64,000 nt of DNA from Acidobacteriota bacterium (GTDB lineage Bacteria; Acidobacteriota; UBA6911; RPQK01; DATIPO01), in NCBI GenBank assembly GCA_035471785.1, contig DATIPQ010000017.1, positions 1 to 64,000 of the forward strand, in the 5' to 3' direction. The position numbers were made by a program, and so were the translations under genes. Shown here piece by piece: positions 52,424-59,681 of this stretch; the stretch's first letter is position 1, and every line of letters starts with the position of its first letter. The notes under the pieces were generated by a model. It worked only from the letters and a program-made list of their open reading frames with translations, did no database searches and was not told the DNA's origin.

Positions 52424-52442
52424 ATTGAGAATCATTCTCAAT
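52424..52442. promoter_or_regulatory. Fur box
   Basis: ATTGAGAATCATTCTCAAT is a perfect 9-1-9 palindrome matching the classical Fur operator pattern (GAGAATCATTCTC core). It lies 90 bp before the first ZIP gene and 214 bp before the porin start. A partially overlapping TTGTTA (52419-52424) may be the -35 element. It predicts iron-dependent repression of at least the ZIP genes. Confidence 0.85.
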
Positions 52443-52465
52443 TACCGGCAAAAGAGTACTAGGTT

Positions 52466-52499
52466 GGTCCCTTTTATGTCAACCGAAAAAAAAGGGACC
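52466..52499 (+). promoter_or_regulatory. Perfect 10-bp inverted repeat in the ZIP leader
   Basis: GGTCCCTTTT (52466-52475) and AAAAGGGACC (52490-52499) flank a 14-nt loop, 33 bp before the ZIP start. It could be an RNA hairpin in the leader or a second regulator site. Confidence 0.45.
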
Positions 52500-52531
52500 G
52501 CTCAGGGGCGTGTCAGGGGAAGGCGTCCACC

Positions 52532-53290
52532 ATGCAAGGAATGGATTATCAGCCGGTGCTGCTGGTGCTTCTTTACAGCAGTTTAGCCGCCGCCTTGTCG
52601 ATGCTGGGGGCGTTGCCTTTCCGTCGACCTGGCGGTCCGGGGGCCTTTTGGATCGGCTCGGCCTACGGCTTTGCCTCCGGGCTCATGCTGGGGACGGGTT
52701 ATCTGTTGATGACCGAGGCGCTGGGGAAGGGCAGGGCTGTCCCCATCATCATTGGAGCCGGCCTGGGGATCGGCTTCACCTGGTGGACTCAGTCCTATGC
52801 CGGCACGGACGAGCTGCAAAGGGATGCCCAAGCCAAGCCCGACCGACCCGAATACGGCTACAAGATTCTTCTCCAAAACGCGATTCATTCGGCCGCCGAG
52901 GGGGTGGCCATCGGGGTATCGATGGCCTTCGACCTCTCGCTGGGGATTTTCATCGCCCTGTCCTTGGCTGTGCACAACGTGGGGGAGGCCACCGCGATGA
53001 CGTCGCTGTTGACCCAGCGAGGGGTGACGGTGCGCCAAGCGGCCGGTCTTTGCGTCTCCGTCAAGACCCCTCAGGTGGTTCTGGCGGTGGCGGCCTTTGC
53101 GCTCAGTTCGGCTCTGCGTCCCTGGCTTCCGCTGGCGCTGGGAATTGCCGCCGGGGCCATGGTTTATCTGGTCATTTCAGAGTTGCTTCCTTCTTCCTAC
53201 CGCCGTATGCCCAAGTCGGCAGTGGCCCTCTTTGTCAGTGTCAGTGCCGGGACCGTGGTGTTGTTGCGTTCATTCTTTGTTTCATCTTGA
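52532..53290 (+). CDS. ZIP-family metal transporter
   Basis: A 252-residue membrane protein with about eight helices. The metal-transport motifs are IHSAAEGVAIGV (His119, Glu123 region) in helix 4 and AVHNVGEAT (His148, Glu152) in helix 5. ZIP proteins move Zn2+, Fe2+ or Mn2+ into the cytosol. The Fur box upstream argues for ferrous iron here. The next gene is a second ZIP protein 21 bp downstream, so the two may form a heteromer or serve different affinities. Starts MQGM and M4 are both possible. Confidence 0.88.
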   Translation: MQGMDYQPVLLVLLYSSLAAALSMLGALPFRRPGGPGAFWIGSAYGFASGLMLGTGYLLMTEALGKGRAVPIIIGAGLGIGFTWWTQSYAGTDELQRDAQAKPDRPEYGYKILLQNAIHSAAEGVAIGVSMAFDLSLGIFIALSLAVHNVGEATAMTSLLTQRGVTVRQAAGLCVSVKTPQVVLAVAAFALSSALRPWLPLALGIAAGAMVYLVISELLPSSYRRMPKSAVALFVSVSAGTVVLLRSFFVSS

Positions 53291-53311
53291 GAACTGCCGG
53301 GGGAGTTGCCG

Positions 53312-54043
53312 ATGGCCTATGAAAGCTTGACCGTTCTCCTGGCCGGATTGGTGACGGCTTTGGCCACGGGCTTGGGAGCGGTTCCATTTGCCTTCCTGCG
53401 AACGGTCTCGAAACGGGCCGTGGGGCTGGCCAACGCTCTGGCCTCGGGGCTGATGTTGGGGGCCAGCTTCGGACTCTTCAGCGAAGGCAGCGTTTACGGA
53501 CTTTGGCAGACGGTCGTGGGTGCGGCTGTCGGGGTGGCCTTCGTCTATTTCGGTGAGCGCGCCCTTCAGGACAAGGAGGTCCAGTTCGGCCGGATAACGG
53601 GGGCGGGAGCCAAGCGCATTCTGCTCATCGTCGCCATCATGACGCTCCACTCTTTCGCCGAGGGCGTGGCGGTCGGCGTCAGCTTCGGCGGCGGCGAAAC
53701 CTTGGCGGTGCTCATCACCGTGGCTATCGCCGTTCACAACGTCCCCGAGGGACTGGCCATCAGCGCCGTCATGCGTCCGCGAGGGAGCAGCGTATGGGCC
53801 TGTGCCGGATGGAGCATTTTTTCCTCTCTCCCTCAGCCTCTCATGGCGGTTCCGGCTTTTATCTTCGTCGACACCTTTCGTGCCGTGCTGCCTTATGGAT
53901 TGGGCTTCGCCGCCGGAGCCATGGTTTTCATGGTCTTTCTCGAACTGATGCCCGAGGCCTTCGAAGAAGCCGATCCCAGCCGCGTCGGCTTGCTGGTCAG
54001 CCTGACCTTGTGCGCGATGATCCTTTTTCAGAAATATCTTTAA
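53312..54043 (+). CDS. ZIP-family metal transporter, second copy
   Basis: A 243-residue membrane protein with TLHSFAEGVAVGVSFGG and AVHNVPEGLAISAV, the canonical HSxxEG and HNxPEG binuclear metal-site motifs. It is closer to the ZupT/ZIP consensus than its upstream partner. ATG 53312 is chosen since GGGGGAG lies 7 nt before it; the TTG at 53306 is unlikely. It shares the Fur-box-controlled transcript. Confidence 0.9.
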   Translation: MAYESLTVLLAGLVTALATGLGAVPFAFLRTVSKRAVGLANALASGLMLGASFGLFSEGSVYGLWQTVVGAAVGVAFVYFGERALQDKEVQFGRITGAGAKRILLIVAIMTLHSFAEGVAVGVSFGGGETLAVLITVAIAVHNVPEGLAISAVMRPRGSSVWACAGWSIFSSLPQPLMAVPAFIFVDTFRAVLPYGLGFAAGAMVFMVFLELMPEAFEEADPSRVGLLVSLTLCAMILFQKYL

Positions 54044-54073
54044 GTCCGCCCGGAAGGGGAGGTGAGCCGAGTC

Positions 54074-54238
54074 ATGCACTGGAACTTCGAAGCGGTTTGG
54101 GGACTGACGGCGGGGATTCTGCTGGATTTTATGCTCTCTGGGCCGTGCGCGATTCCAGCCATTCCACCAATTGACCCAGGTGGTCGAGTTCGTCGTAGTC
54201 GGCGTCGCGGACTTTCTTTTCGTCGGCCAACTCGTTGA
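54074..54238 (+). CDS. Possible short or truncated ORF after the ZIP genes
   Basis: A good GGGGAGG site precedes ATG 54074, opening MHWNFEAVWGLTAGILLDFML, a hydrophobic start. After about 20 codons it runs antisense through the end of the HAD gene and stops at 54238. It may be the remains of a third gene of the ZIP operon. No family recognised; chance is possible. Confidence 0.25.
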   Translation: MHWNFEAVWGLTAGILLDFMLSGPCAIPAIPPIDPGGRVRRSRRRGLSFRRPTR

Positions 54239-54845
54239 CCCAGGTGTCGTGGTAGGGGACGTGTACAGCCCGGCCTCCCAGCGACAGCACGGGCAGCACA
54301 TCGGACTTGAGGGAATTGCCCACCATCAGGAAGCGTTCTGGAACGATGCTGTAGCGCTTGAGGATGCGGCGGTAGGTTTCTGGCTCCTTCTCGCTTACGA
54401 TTTCGACATGCTCGAAGAAGTCAGCCAATCCCGACCGGGCGATCTTGGCCTCCTGGTCGAAGAGGTCGCCTTTGGTGATGATCATCAAGGGGATGCGGCG
54501 GTAAAGCGCGCGGACGGTTTCCTCCACGTGCGGCAGCAAATCGATGGGAGCCTTGAGCATGGCCTTGCCGAACTCAAGGATGCGTTCGATCTCCTTGCCT
54601 GTGACCCGGCCCTCGCTGAGTTCCACCGCCGTCTCGATCATGGAGAGGGTGTAGCCCTTGACCCCGTAACCGAAGATCTCCAGGTTGCGGCGTTCGGTTT
54701 CGATCAGACGCTGGGCGATCCACTGCGGGTCGTGATAGGCCGACAGCATCTGCGCGAAACGCTCCTCGGTGCGGGTAAAGAGGTCGAGGTTATGCCAGAG
54801 CGTGTCGTCGGCGTCGAAAGCGATCAAGTCGAAGGTTTCTCTCAT
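54129..54845 (-). CDS. HAD-superfamily hydrolase
   Basis: A 238-residue cytosolic phosphatase-like protein. Motif I FDADDTLW supplies the nucleophile and acid Asp, motif II is MIITKGD, and motif IV is MVGNSLKSDV with the Mg-binding Asp. The helical cap lies between residues about 18 and 90, as in YjjG/phosphoglycolate-phosphatase-like members. The substrate is not determinable. It lies 18 bp downstream of the D/G-repeat protein gene on the same strand and converges on the ZIP operon. Confidence 0.88.
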   Translation of the reverse strand: MRETFDLIAFDADDTLWHNLDLFTRTEERFAQMLSAYHDPQWIAQRLIETERRNLEIFGYGVKGYTLSMIETAVELSEGRVTGKEIERILEFGKAMLKAPIDLLPHVEETVRALYRRIPLMIITKGDLFDQEAKIARSGLADFFEHVEIVSEKEPETYRRILKRYSIVPERFLMVGNSLKSDVLPVLSLGGRAVHVPYHDTWVNELADEKKVRDADYDELDHLGQLVEWLESRTAQRA

Positions 54846-54863
54846 GATGCCGGAAGCGGAACC

Positions 54864-55538
54864 TTAAGGCGCTCTCCAAATGGGTCCCAGCGATGGATAG
54901 AGTTCCACCGCGGGTTCGTCGCGGGGCGGCTGGATGGCCAGGTTGAGGCGGGGGCGCGCCTGGGGAGAGAAGAAGGTCAAGGCGGGACGTCCCTGCTCGT
55001 CCAGCACGAAGGCGGCCCGCGAGTTTCCGCCCTCATCCTTGAGAAAGAACTGTGGCTGGCCGCTCTGGTCCACCAGAAGCGCCACCCGGTCGTTTCCGTC
55101 CGCGTCGCGCAGGCGCAGCAGCGGATAGCCGTCGTCGGCCACTCCCATGCGGGCCCGGATGCCTCCTTGCCGGTCATGCAGGGTGACATTGGGCGTCCCG
55201 TCGGGAAAGATGGCCAGTCCTACGCGGATGGCCCCTTGGCGGCTGCGCAGGGCCAGTCCGGGGCTGCCGTCGGGCAGCAATCCCAATATGGCGCGGGCGT
55301 TGCCGTCGCGGTCATAGAGGTAGATGCTGTTGCGCCCCTCATCGTCAACCTCCATGCGCATGCGCGGGTTGCCCAAAGCGTCCACGATCTCAAGGCGGCG
55401 CAGACTGAGCGAATCGGTGTCCTGAACTTCCTGACGGGCCCAGGCGGCCTGGGGAAGCAACATCCAACACACGGTGACGCTGATTACCACTGAAATGACG
55501 GCGGTCAAGGTCATTGACCTGAATTGACTCACATCCAT
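54864..55538 (-). CDS. Membrane-anchored or exported D/G-repeat beta-strand protein
   Basis: A 224-residue protein. ATG 55538 is chosen for the AAAGGATGAG before it; a longer frame adds 19 residues. An N-terminal hydrophobic segment (AVISVVISVTVCWMLLPQA) is a signal anchor. The rest is a tandem ~22-residue repeat with the pattern LxLxDxxGxxRxxLxxxxDGxPxL (NSIYLYDRDGNARAILGLLP, NVTLHDRQGGIRARMGV, LLRLRDADGNDRVALLV, QFFLKDEGGNSRAAFVL). This resembles a beta-helix or beta-solenoid. Function unknown; it probably shares a transcript with the HAD gene. Confidence 0.75.
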   Translation of the reverse strand: MDVSQFRSMTLTAVISVVISVTVCWMLLPQAAWARQEVQDTDSLSLRRLEIVDALGNPRMRMEVDDEGRNSIYLYDRDGNARAILGLLPDGSPGLALRSRQGAIRVGLAIFPDGTPNVTLHDRQGGIRARMGVADDGYPLLRLRDADGNDRVALLVDQSGQPQFFLKDEGGNSRAAFVLDEQGRPALTFFSPQARPRLNLAIQPPRDEPAVELYPSLGPIWRAP

Positions 55539-55671
55539 TGGCTCATCCTTTTCCCTTGAAAGCGGCTCGCTCCGATTGCACCGGCGAGGGCTCATCTTAG
55601 CATCCTGAGGTGCTGGGCAGACTATTGCAGTTGTCGAAGCGAATGGCCCTCCTTCGCCAAGGCCATGGAGG

Positions 55672-55701
55672 GCAGGCCCCTTGAAATTTCAAGGGGCCTG
55701 C
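55672..55701. terminator. Perfect 30-bp palindrome at the end of the SLC13-like gene
   Basis: GCAGGCCCCTTGAAA and its exact complement TTTCAAGGGGCCTGC are joined without a loop. It overlaps the stop codon at 55689. It could be a bidirectional terminator or a protein-binding site. A family E motif (55648-55672) lies beside it. Confidence 0.5.
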
Positions 55702-56966
55702 AACGGGATATCGAGCAGCCAGGGCAGGAGCTCGCCGCAGACCAGTGTCAGCAGGACGGCGCCGATGAGGTTAAGGGCCAGTCCGGCCAGGGCGAAGCGC
55801 CAGAGTGAAAGCTGACGGATCTCTCCGAAAGCCAGGCTGTTGACGGGGGTGGCGATGGGGGACATGAAGGCGCAGGTTGAAGCCATTCCGATGCCCACGA
55901 AGAGCGGAAGCGGATGCAGGCCCAGTGCCGGGGACAAGGCGGCGGCGCTGGTCAGAAAAGCGGTCGCGACCAGGGTATTGCTGAGGAATTCGGTCAGGAA
56001 GATGGTGGCCAGAATCATCAGGAAGAGCACCATCAGCGGAGCGGTGTCGCCCGCAATATGTCCGGACAGGTACTCGGTCAGCCGATCATTGAATCCGCTC
56101 CGCTCGGCCCACTGGCCCGTGAGGACGAAAAAGACCCCGACCGCCGCCACCAGCGCCAGCCCTCTCCAGGGCAGGCGCGACCACAGATCAGGAAAATCCA
56201 GCAGCGGACCTTCCAGCCCCAGCACACGCCTTCCCATCCAGGAAGAAAAGAGCAAGAGCGACAGCAGCGTTCCTCCCGCCAGTGCCGCGATGTTGAGGGC
56301 CACCATCCAGCCGGGGAAGTCGCGCAGCAGGAAGCCGGCTACGGCCAGGAAGGCGGAAAAGAGCAGGGTGAGCGCCGAGGCCCAGATAGCCGCGTTCATG
56401 CGCCGGTCGCGGGGCGGCACCCGGGGAGCCGGAGCGTCCACCCGCAGGCGGGCCTTGCGGAAGAAGGCCATGCCCAACAGCCAAGCCGCCAAATCCAGCG
56501 CCAGGACCAGCGGCAGTCCCCAGGTCAGCCAGGTCAGGAATCCGACCTGATCGCCCCCGGGAACCTGAAAGACCTCCAGAAAGAAAAGCAGCACCAGGTT
56601 GGCGGGAGATCCGATCACGGATGCGTTGCCGCCGATGTTTGATCCCCAGATCAGCGAGCAGGCCAGATAGGTCGTCAGTTGCTTTTGCTCGACGGCGCCG
56701 GCCTCCTGGGGCGTCAGATGCTGGATGAGAAGCAGCAACGCCGGCAGGAGAGTCAAGGTGGTGATGACGTTGGGGATGAAGGAAGAAAGCAGGGTGGCCG
56801 AAAGCAGCAGGAAAAGCGACACCAGCGGCAGGTTGCGGTGGACTCGCCTGATCAGGCCCATCACCACCCACTCGGCCAGACCGCTGCGCACGAAGAGGCG
56901 AGAGGCCAGGAATCCGAGCAGGAAAATGACGATGATCTGTATCCGGTCACCCGCCAGAAACTCCAT
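55689..56966 (-). CDS. SLC13/DASS-type anion permease
   Basis: A 425-residue inner-membrane protein with about 11 helices. FIPNVITTLTLLPALLLL and ACSLIWGSNIGGNASVIGSPANLVLL in the first half, and FLSNTLVATAFLTSAAA and MSPIATPVNSLAFGEI in the second, are the two inverted-repeat hairpin motifs (SNT and SPxxTPxN types) of ion-transporter/DASS proteins. Substrates in the family include dicarboxylates, sulfate and arsenite; the one here is unknown. A TAAGAT box ends 9 nt before the ATG (leaderless geometry). Divergent from the phenylacetate operon. Confidence 0.83.
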   Translation of the reverse strand: MEFLAGDRIQIIVIFLLGFLASRLFVRSGLAEWVVMGLIRRVHRNLPLVSLFLLLSATLLSSFIPNVITTLTLLPALLLLIQHLTPQEAGAVEQKQLTTYLACSLIWGSNIGGNASVIGSPANLVLLFFLEVFQVPGGDQVGFLTWLTWGLPLVLALDLAAWLLGMAFFRKARLRVDAPAPRVPPRDRRMNAAIWASALTLLFSAFLAVAGFLLRDFPGWMVALNIAALAGGTLLSLLLFSSWMGRRVLGLEGPLLDFPDLWSRLPWRGLALVAAVGVFFVLTGQWAERSGFNDRLTEYLSGHIAGDTAPLMVLFLMILATIFLTEFLSNTLVATAFLTSAAALSPALGLHPLPLFVGIGMASTCAFMSPIATPVNSLAFGEIRQLSLWRFALAGLALNLIGAVLLTLVCGELLPWLLDIPLQAP

Positions 56967-56975
56967 GAAGCGAAT

Positions 56976-56981
56976 ATCTTA
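56976..56981 (-). promoter_or_regulatory. -10 box of the SLC13-like gene, leaderless geometry
   Basis: TAAGAT on the minus strand, nine bases before the ATG at 56966, with no ribosome site. Confidence 0.4.
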
Positions 56982-56996
56982 GCCCATTCCGCCTGC

Positions 56997-57025
56997 TTGA
57001 AGCGTCCGAGGCCGAATGCTAAGAT
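56997..57025 (+). promoter_or_regulatory. Candidate promoter of the paa operon
   Basis: TTGAAG (56997-57002), a 17-nt spacer and TAAGAT (57020-57025), about 75 bp before the paaA start. Confidence 0.45.
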
Positions 57026-57100
57026 TTTAGACTGGAAGATAGCGCATGGACGTCGGCTGATTCCTCTCGAGCCGGCTCTGTATAAGGACAAGGAATAGCT

Positions 57101-58045
57101 GTGAGCGAAAGTCAAGAAAACAAATTTCAAGAAAGGATCGACCAGGGAGCCAAGATCGAACCCCGCGATTGGATGCCCGAGCGTTACCGCAAGCAGTTGA
57201 TCCGCATGATCTCCCAGCATGCCCACTCGGAAATCGTGGGAATGCTGCCCGAAGGGAACTGGATCACCCGGGCCCCCAGCCTCAAGCGCAAGAAGATCTT
57301 GCTGGCCAAGGTGCAAGACGAGGCCGGCCACGGACTCTACCTGTATTGCGCGGCTGAGACGCTGGGCGTCGACCGGCGCGAGCTGATCGATCAACTTCAC
57401 ACCGGCAAGGCCAAATACGCCAGCATCTTCAACTATCCGACCTTGACCTGGGCCGACATCGGCGTCATCGGATGGCTGGTGGACGGAGCCGCCATCGTCA
57501 ACCAGACCATGCTGGCCCGCTGCTCCTACGGTCCTTACTCGCGGGCCATGATCCGCATCTGCAAGGAAGAGAACTTCCACAAGGTACAGGGATTCGAGAT
57601 CGTGGCCACCATGGCCAAGGGAACTGCTGCCCAGAAAAAGATGGTTCAGGATGCCGTCAACCGCTGGTGGTGGCCCACCTTGATGATGTTCGGTCCCCAC
57701 GATTCGGAGTCGGCCAACACGCCGGAACTGATGAAGTGGAAGGTCAAGACCAAGAGCAATGACGAATTGCGGCAGCGCTTCGTCAATCTCACGGTGCGCC
57801 AGGCCAACGCGGTGGGACTGAGCATCCCCGACCCTCATCTCGAGTACGACCCGGAAAGCGACGACTGGCGTTTCGGCGAGATTGATTGGGAGGAGTTCTG
57901 GAACGTGATTCGCGGCAACGGCCCCTGCAACCGGGAACGTTTGCAGACCCGGCGCGAGGCCCACGAAGAGGGCGCCTGGGTGCGGGAGGCCGCCGAAGCC
58001 TACGCCTCCAAGCGCAAAGCCGAGGCCCTCAAGCAACCCGCCTGA
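57101..58045 (+). CDS. paaA: Phenylacetyl-CoA epoxidase, catalytic subunit A
   Basis: A 314-residue diiron monooxygenase subunit that epoxidises the ring of phenylacetyl-CoA. Diiron ligands are seen in HSE (Glu44), DEAGHG (Glu74, His77) and EENFH (Glu157, His160), with [16 protein letters not shown] typical of PaaA. The GTG start at 57101 follows AAGGAATAG. First gene of a paaABCD-G-H-J operon. Cytosolic, acting in a complex with PaaB and PaaC. Confidence 0.95.
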   Translation: MSESQENKFQERIDQGAKIEPRDWMPERYRKQLIRMISQHAHSEIVGMLPEGNWITRAPSLKRKKILLAKVQDEAGHGLYLYCAAETLGVDRRELIDQLHTGKAKYASIFNYPTLTWADIGVIGWLVDGAAIVNQTMLARCSYGPYSRAMIRICKEENFHKVQGFEIVATMAKGTAAQKKMVQDAVNRWWWPTLMMFGPHDSESANTPELMKWKVKTKSNDELRQRFVNLTVRQANAVGLSIPDPHLEYDPESDDWRFGEIDWEEFWNVIRGNGPCNRERLQTRREAHEEGAWVREAAEAYASKRKAEALKQPA

Positions 58046-58064
58046 GTCAAGGAGAGAGCCCGCG

Positions 58065-58409
58065 ATGCCGGATGACTACACGCCTCGCATGCAGGACACC
58101 CAATGGCCCATCTGGGAAGTCTTCCTGCAATCCAAGACAGGAAGCCCTCACGAGCACGCCGGAAGCCTGCACGCGCCCGACTTCGAATCGGCTTTAGAAA
58201 ACGCCCGCGACGTCTATCTGCGGCACGGCGATCCCCAAACCAGCATTTGGGTGGTGGAGTCCCGTTATATTCGAACCGTGGAGTCGGAAGACAACCCCGA
58301 GTTCTTCGAGTACACCAAGTACAATATCTATCGCCATCCGCAGTTCTACGACGTCCCCCGTGGAAAGAGAACTGAGATTGAACGAAAAGCAATCCAAAAC
58401 CGAGGTTGA
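58065..58409 (+). CDS. paaB: Phenylacetyl-CoA epoxidase subunit B
   Basis: A 114-residue structural subunit. WPIWEVFLQSKTGSPHEHAGSLHA, then MLENARDVY-like ALENARDVYLRHGD and SIWVVESRYI, are the PaaB core. It bridges PaaA-PaaC heterodimers. AAGGAGAGAG precedes the ATG, 19 bp after paaA. Its 3' end overlaps the predicted paaC start by 50 bp if the GTG at 58360 is used. Confidence 0.95.
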   Translation: MPDDYTPRMQDTQWPIWEVFLQSKTGSPHEHAGSLHAPDFESALENARDVYLRHGDPQTSIWVVESRYIRTVESEDNPEFFEYTKYNIYRHPQFYDVPRGKRTEIERKAIQNRG

Positions 58410-59181
58410 GATCAAGAGCGAGAGCCTTCGCGCCGACCTCTTCGAATACCTGCTGCGCCTGGGAGACGACCGCCTGGTGCTAGGCCATCGGCTGTCGGAA
58501 TGGTGCGGTCACGGCCCCATCCTGGAGGAAGACATCGCCCTGGCTAATGTGGCTCTGGATTTCATCGGCCAGGCCGAGTACATCTTGGGACTGGCGGGAG
58601 AGGTCGAAGGCGCCGGACGCGATGCCGATCGCCTGGTCTACTTCCGCGAAGCCATCGACTACCGCAACCTCAAGCTGGTGGAGCTTCCACGCGGCGACTT
58701 CGCCTTCACCATCGCCCGCCAATTCCTCTTCGACGTTTATGACGTCGAGCTGATGACGGCGCTTTTGGAGTCTTCTTTTCAGCCCCTGGCCGATGTGGCC
58801 GCCAAGGTGCTTAAAGAGGCCCGCTATCACCTGCGTCACTCGCGCCGTTGGGTGCTGAAGTTGGGCGACGGGACCGAGGAAAGCCATCAACGCCTGCAGA
58901 AGGCCCTGAACGAGATCTGGATGTACAGCGGCGAGATCTTTCAGCCCGACGACGTCGACCGGCGCCTTTGGGACGAGAAGATGGCGCCCGATCTGGAAGA
59001 GCTGGGCGAGCGGTGGAAGAGAGAAGTGGAAGGAGTCCTCGAGGAAGCCACTCTGGAGCTTCCCGATCCCGACCAGTACATGGCCGAAGGCGGCCGCCAG
59101 GGCCGCCACACGGAGCACCTCGGACACCTGCTCAGCGAGATGCAGATCCTGCCCCGCTCATATCCCGACGCCAAGTGGTAG
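58360..59181 (+). CDS. paaC: Phenylacetyl-CoA epoxidase subunit C
   Basis: About 273 residues, a ferritin-like fold related to PaaA but without the full diiron site, supporting the catalytic subunit. YLLRLGDDRLVLGHRLSEWCG and GPILEEDIALANVALDFIGQ are diagnostic, with KEARYHLRHSRRWVLKLGDG further on. The start is uncertain: GTG 58360, TTG 58378 or later. The well-conserved part begins near 58425. It ends 7 bp before paaD. Confidence 0.93.
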   Translation: MERELRLNEKQSKTEVEIKSESLRADLFEYLLRLGDDRLVLGHRLSEWCGHGPILEEDIALANVALDFIGQAEYILGLAGEVEGAGRDADRLVYFREAIDYRNLKLVELPRGDFAFTIARQFLFDVYDVELMTALLESSFQPLADVAAKVLKEARYHLRHSRRWVLKLGDGTEESHQRLQKALNEIWMYSGEIFQPDDVDRRLWDEKMAPDLEELGERWKREVEGVLEEATLELPDPDQYMAEGGRQGRHTEHLGHLLSEMQILPRSYPDAKW

Positions 59182-59188
59182 GCACGTT

Positions 59189-59656
59189 ATGACCAGCGAC
59201 AAGCAAGCCGTAATCGACATTCTGGAAGAGGTCAAGGACCCCGAAGTCCCCGTCCTCAGCGTGGTCGAACTGGGCGTGGTGCGGGATGTCGAGGTGGACG
59301 GCCGCCAGGTCGAGGTGGTGATCACGCCCACCTATTCGGGGTGCCCCGCCATGGACGCCATCAAGCAAGGCATCCTGGGCGCCTTGGGCAAGCACGGCTA
59401 CTCCGCCAGCACGCGCACCGTCCTCTCGCCGCCCTGGACGACCGACTGGATGAGCGAGGAGGCCAAGAAGAAGCTGAAAGACTTCGGCATCGCTCCGCCG
59501 GGACGCACCAGCGATGGCGGTGAAAAGCCCGTACCCTGTCCCTATTGCGACTCCCCGGACACTTCGCTGCGCAGCGAGTTCGGCTCCACGGCCTGCAAGG
59601 CTCTCTACTATTGCAACCAGTGCAGTCAGCCTTTCGAACAGTTCAAGTGCATCTGA
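59189..59656 (+). CDS. paaD: Phenylacetate degradation protein PaaD
   Basis: A 155-residue protein. The N-terminal MIP18/SufT-like part (LEEVKDPEVPVLSVVELGVV, TPTYSGCPAMDAI) assists Fe-S assembly. The C-terminal four-Cys zinc ribbon (CPYCDS, ACKALYYCNQCSQPF) is specific to PaaD. It is thought to mature the epoxidase or its reductase. The reductase gene paaE is not next to it here, which is unusual. Confidence 0.93.
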   Translation: MTSDKQAVIDILEEVKDPEVPVLSVVELGVVRDVEVDGRQVEVVITPTYSGCPAMDAIKQGILGALGKHGYSASTRTVLSPPWTTDWMSEEAKKKLKDFGIAPPGRTSDGGEKPVPCPYCDSPDTSLRSEFGSTACKALYYCNQCSQPFEQFKCI

Positions 59657-59681
59657 TCCCCCGCTTCGCTAAGGTATTTCC

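Noticed and set aside
54171-55493. 440-residue open frame on the plus strand
   Set aside because: Antisense shadow of the HAD and D/G-repeat genes.
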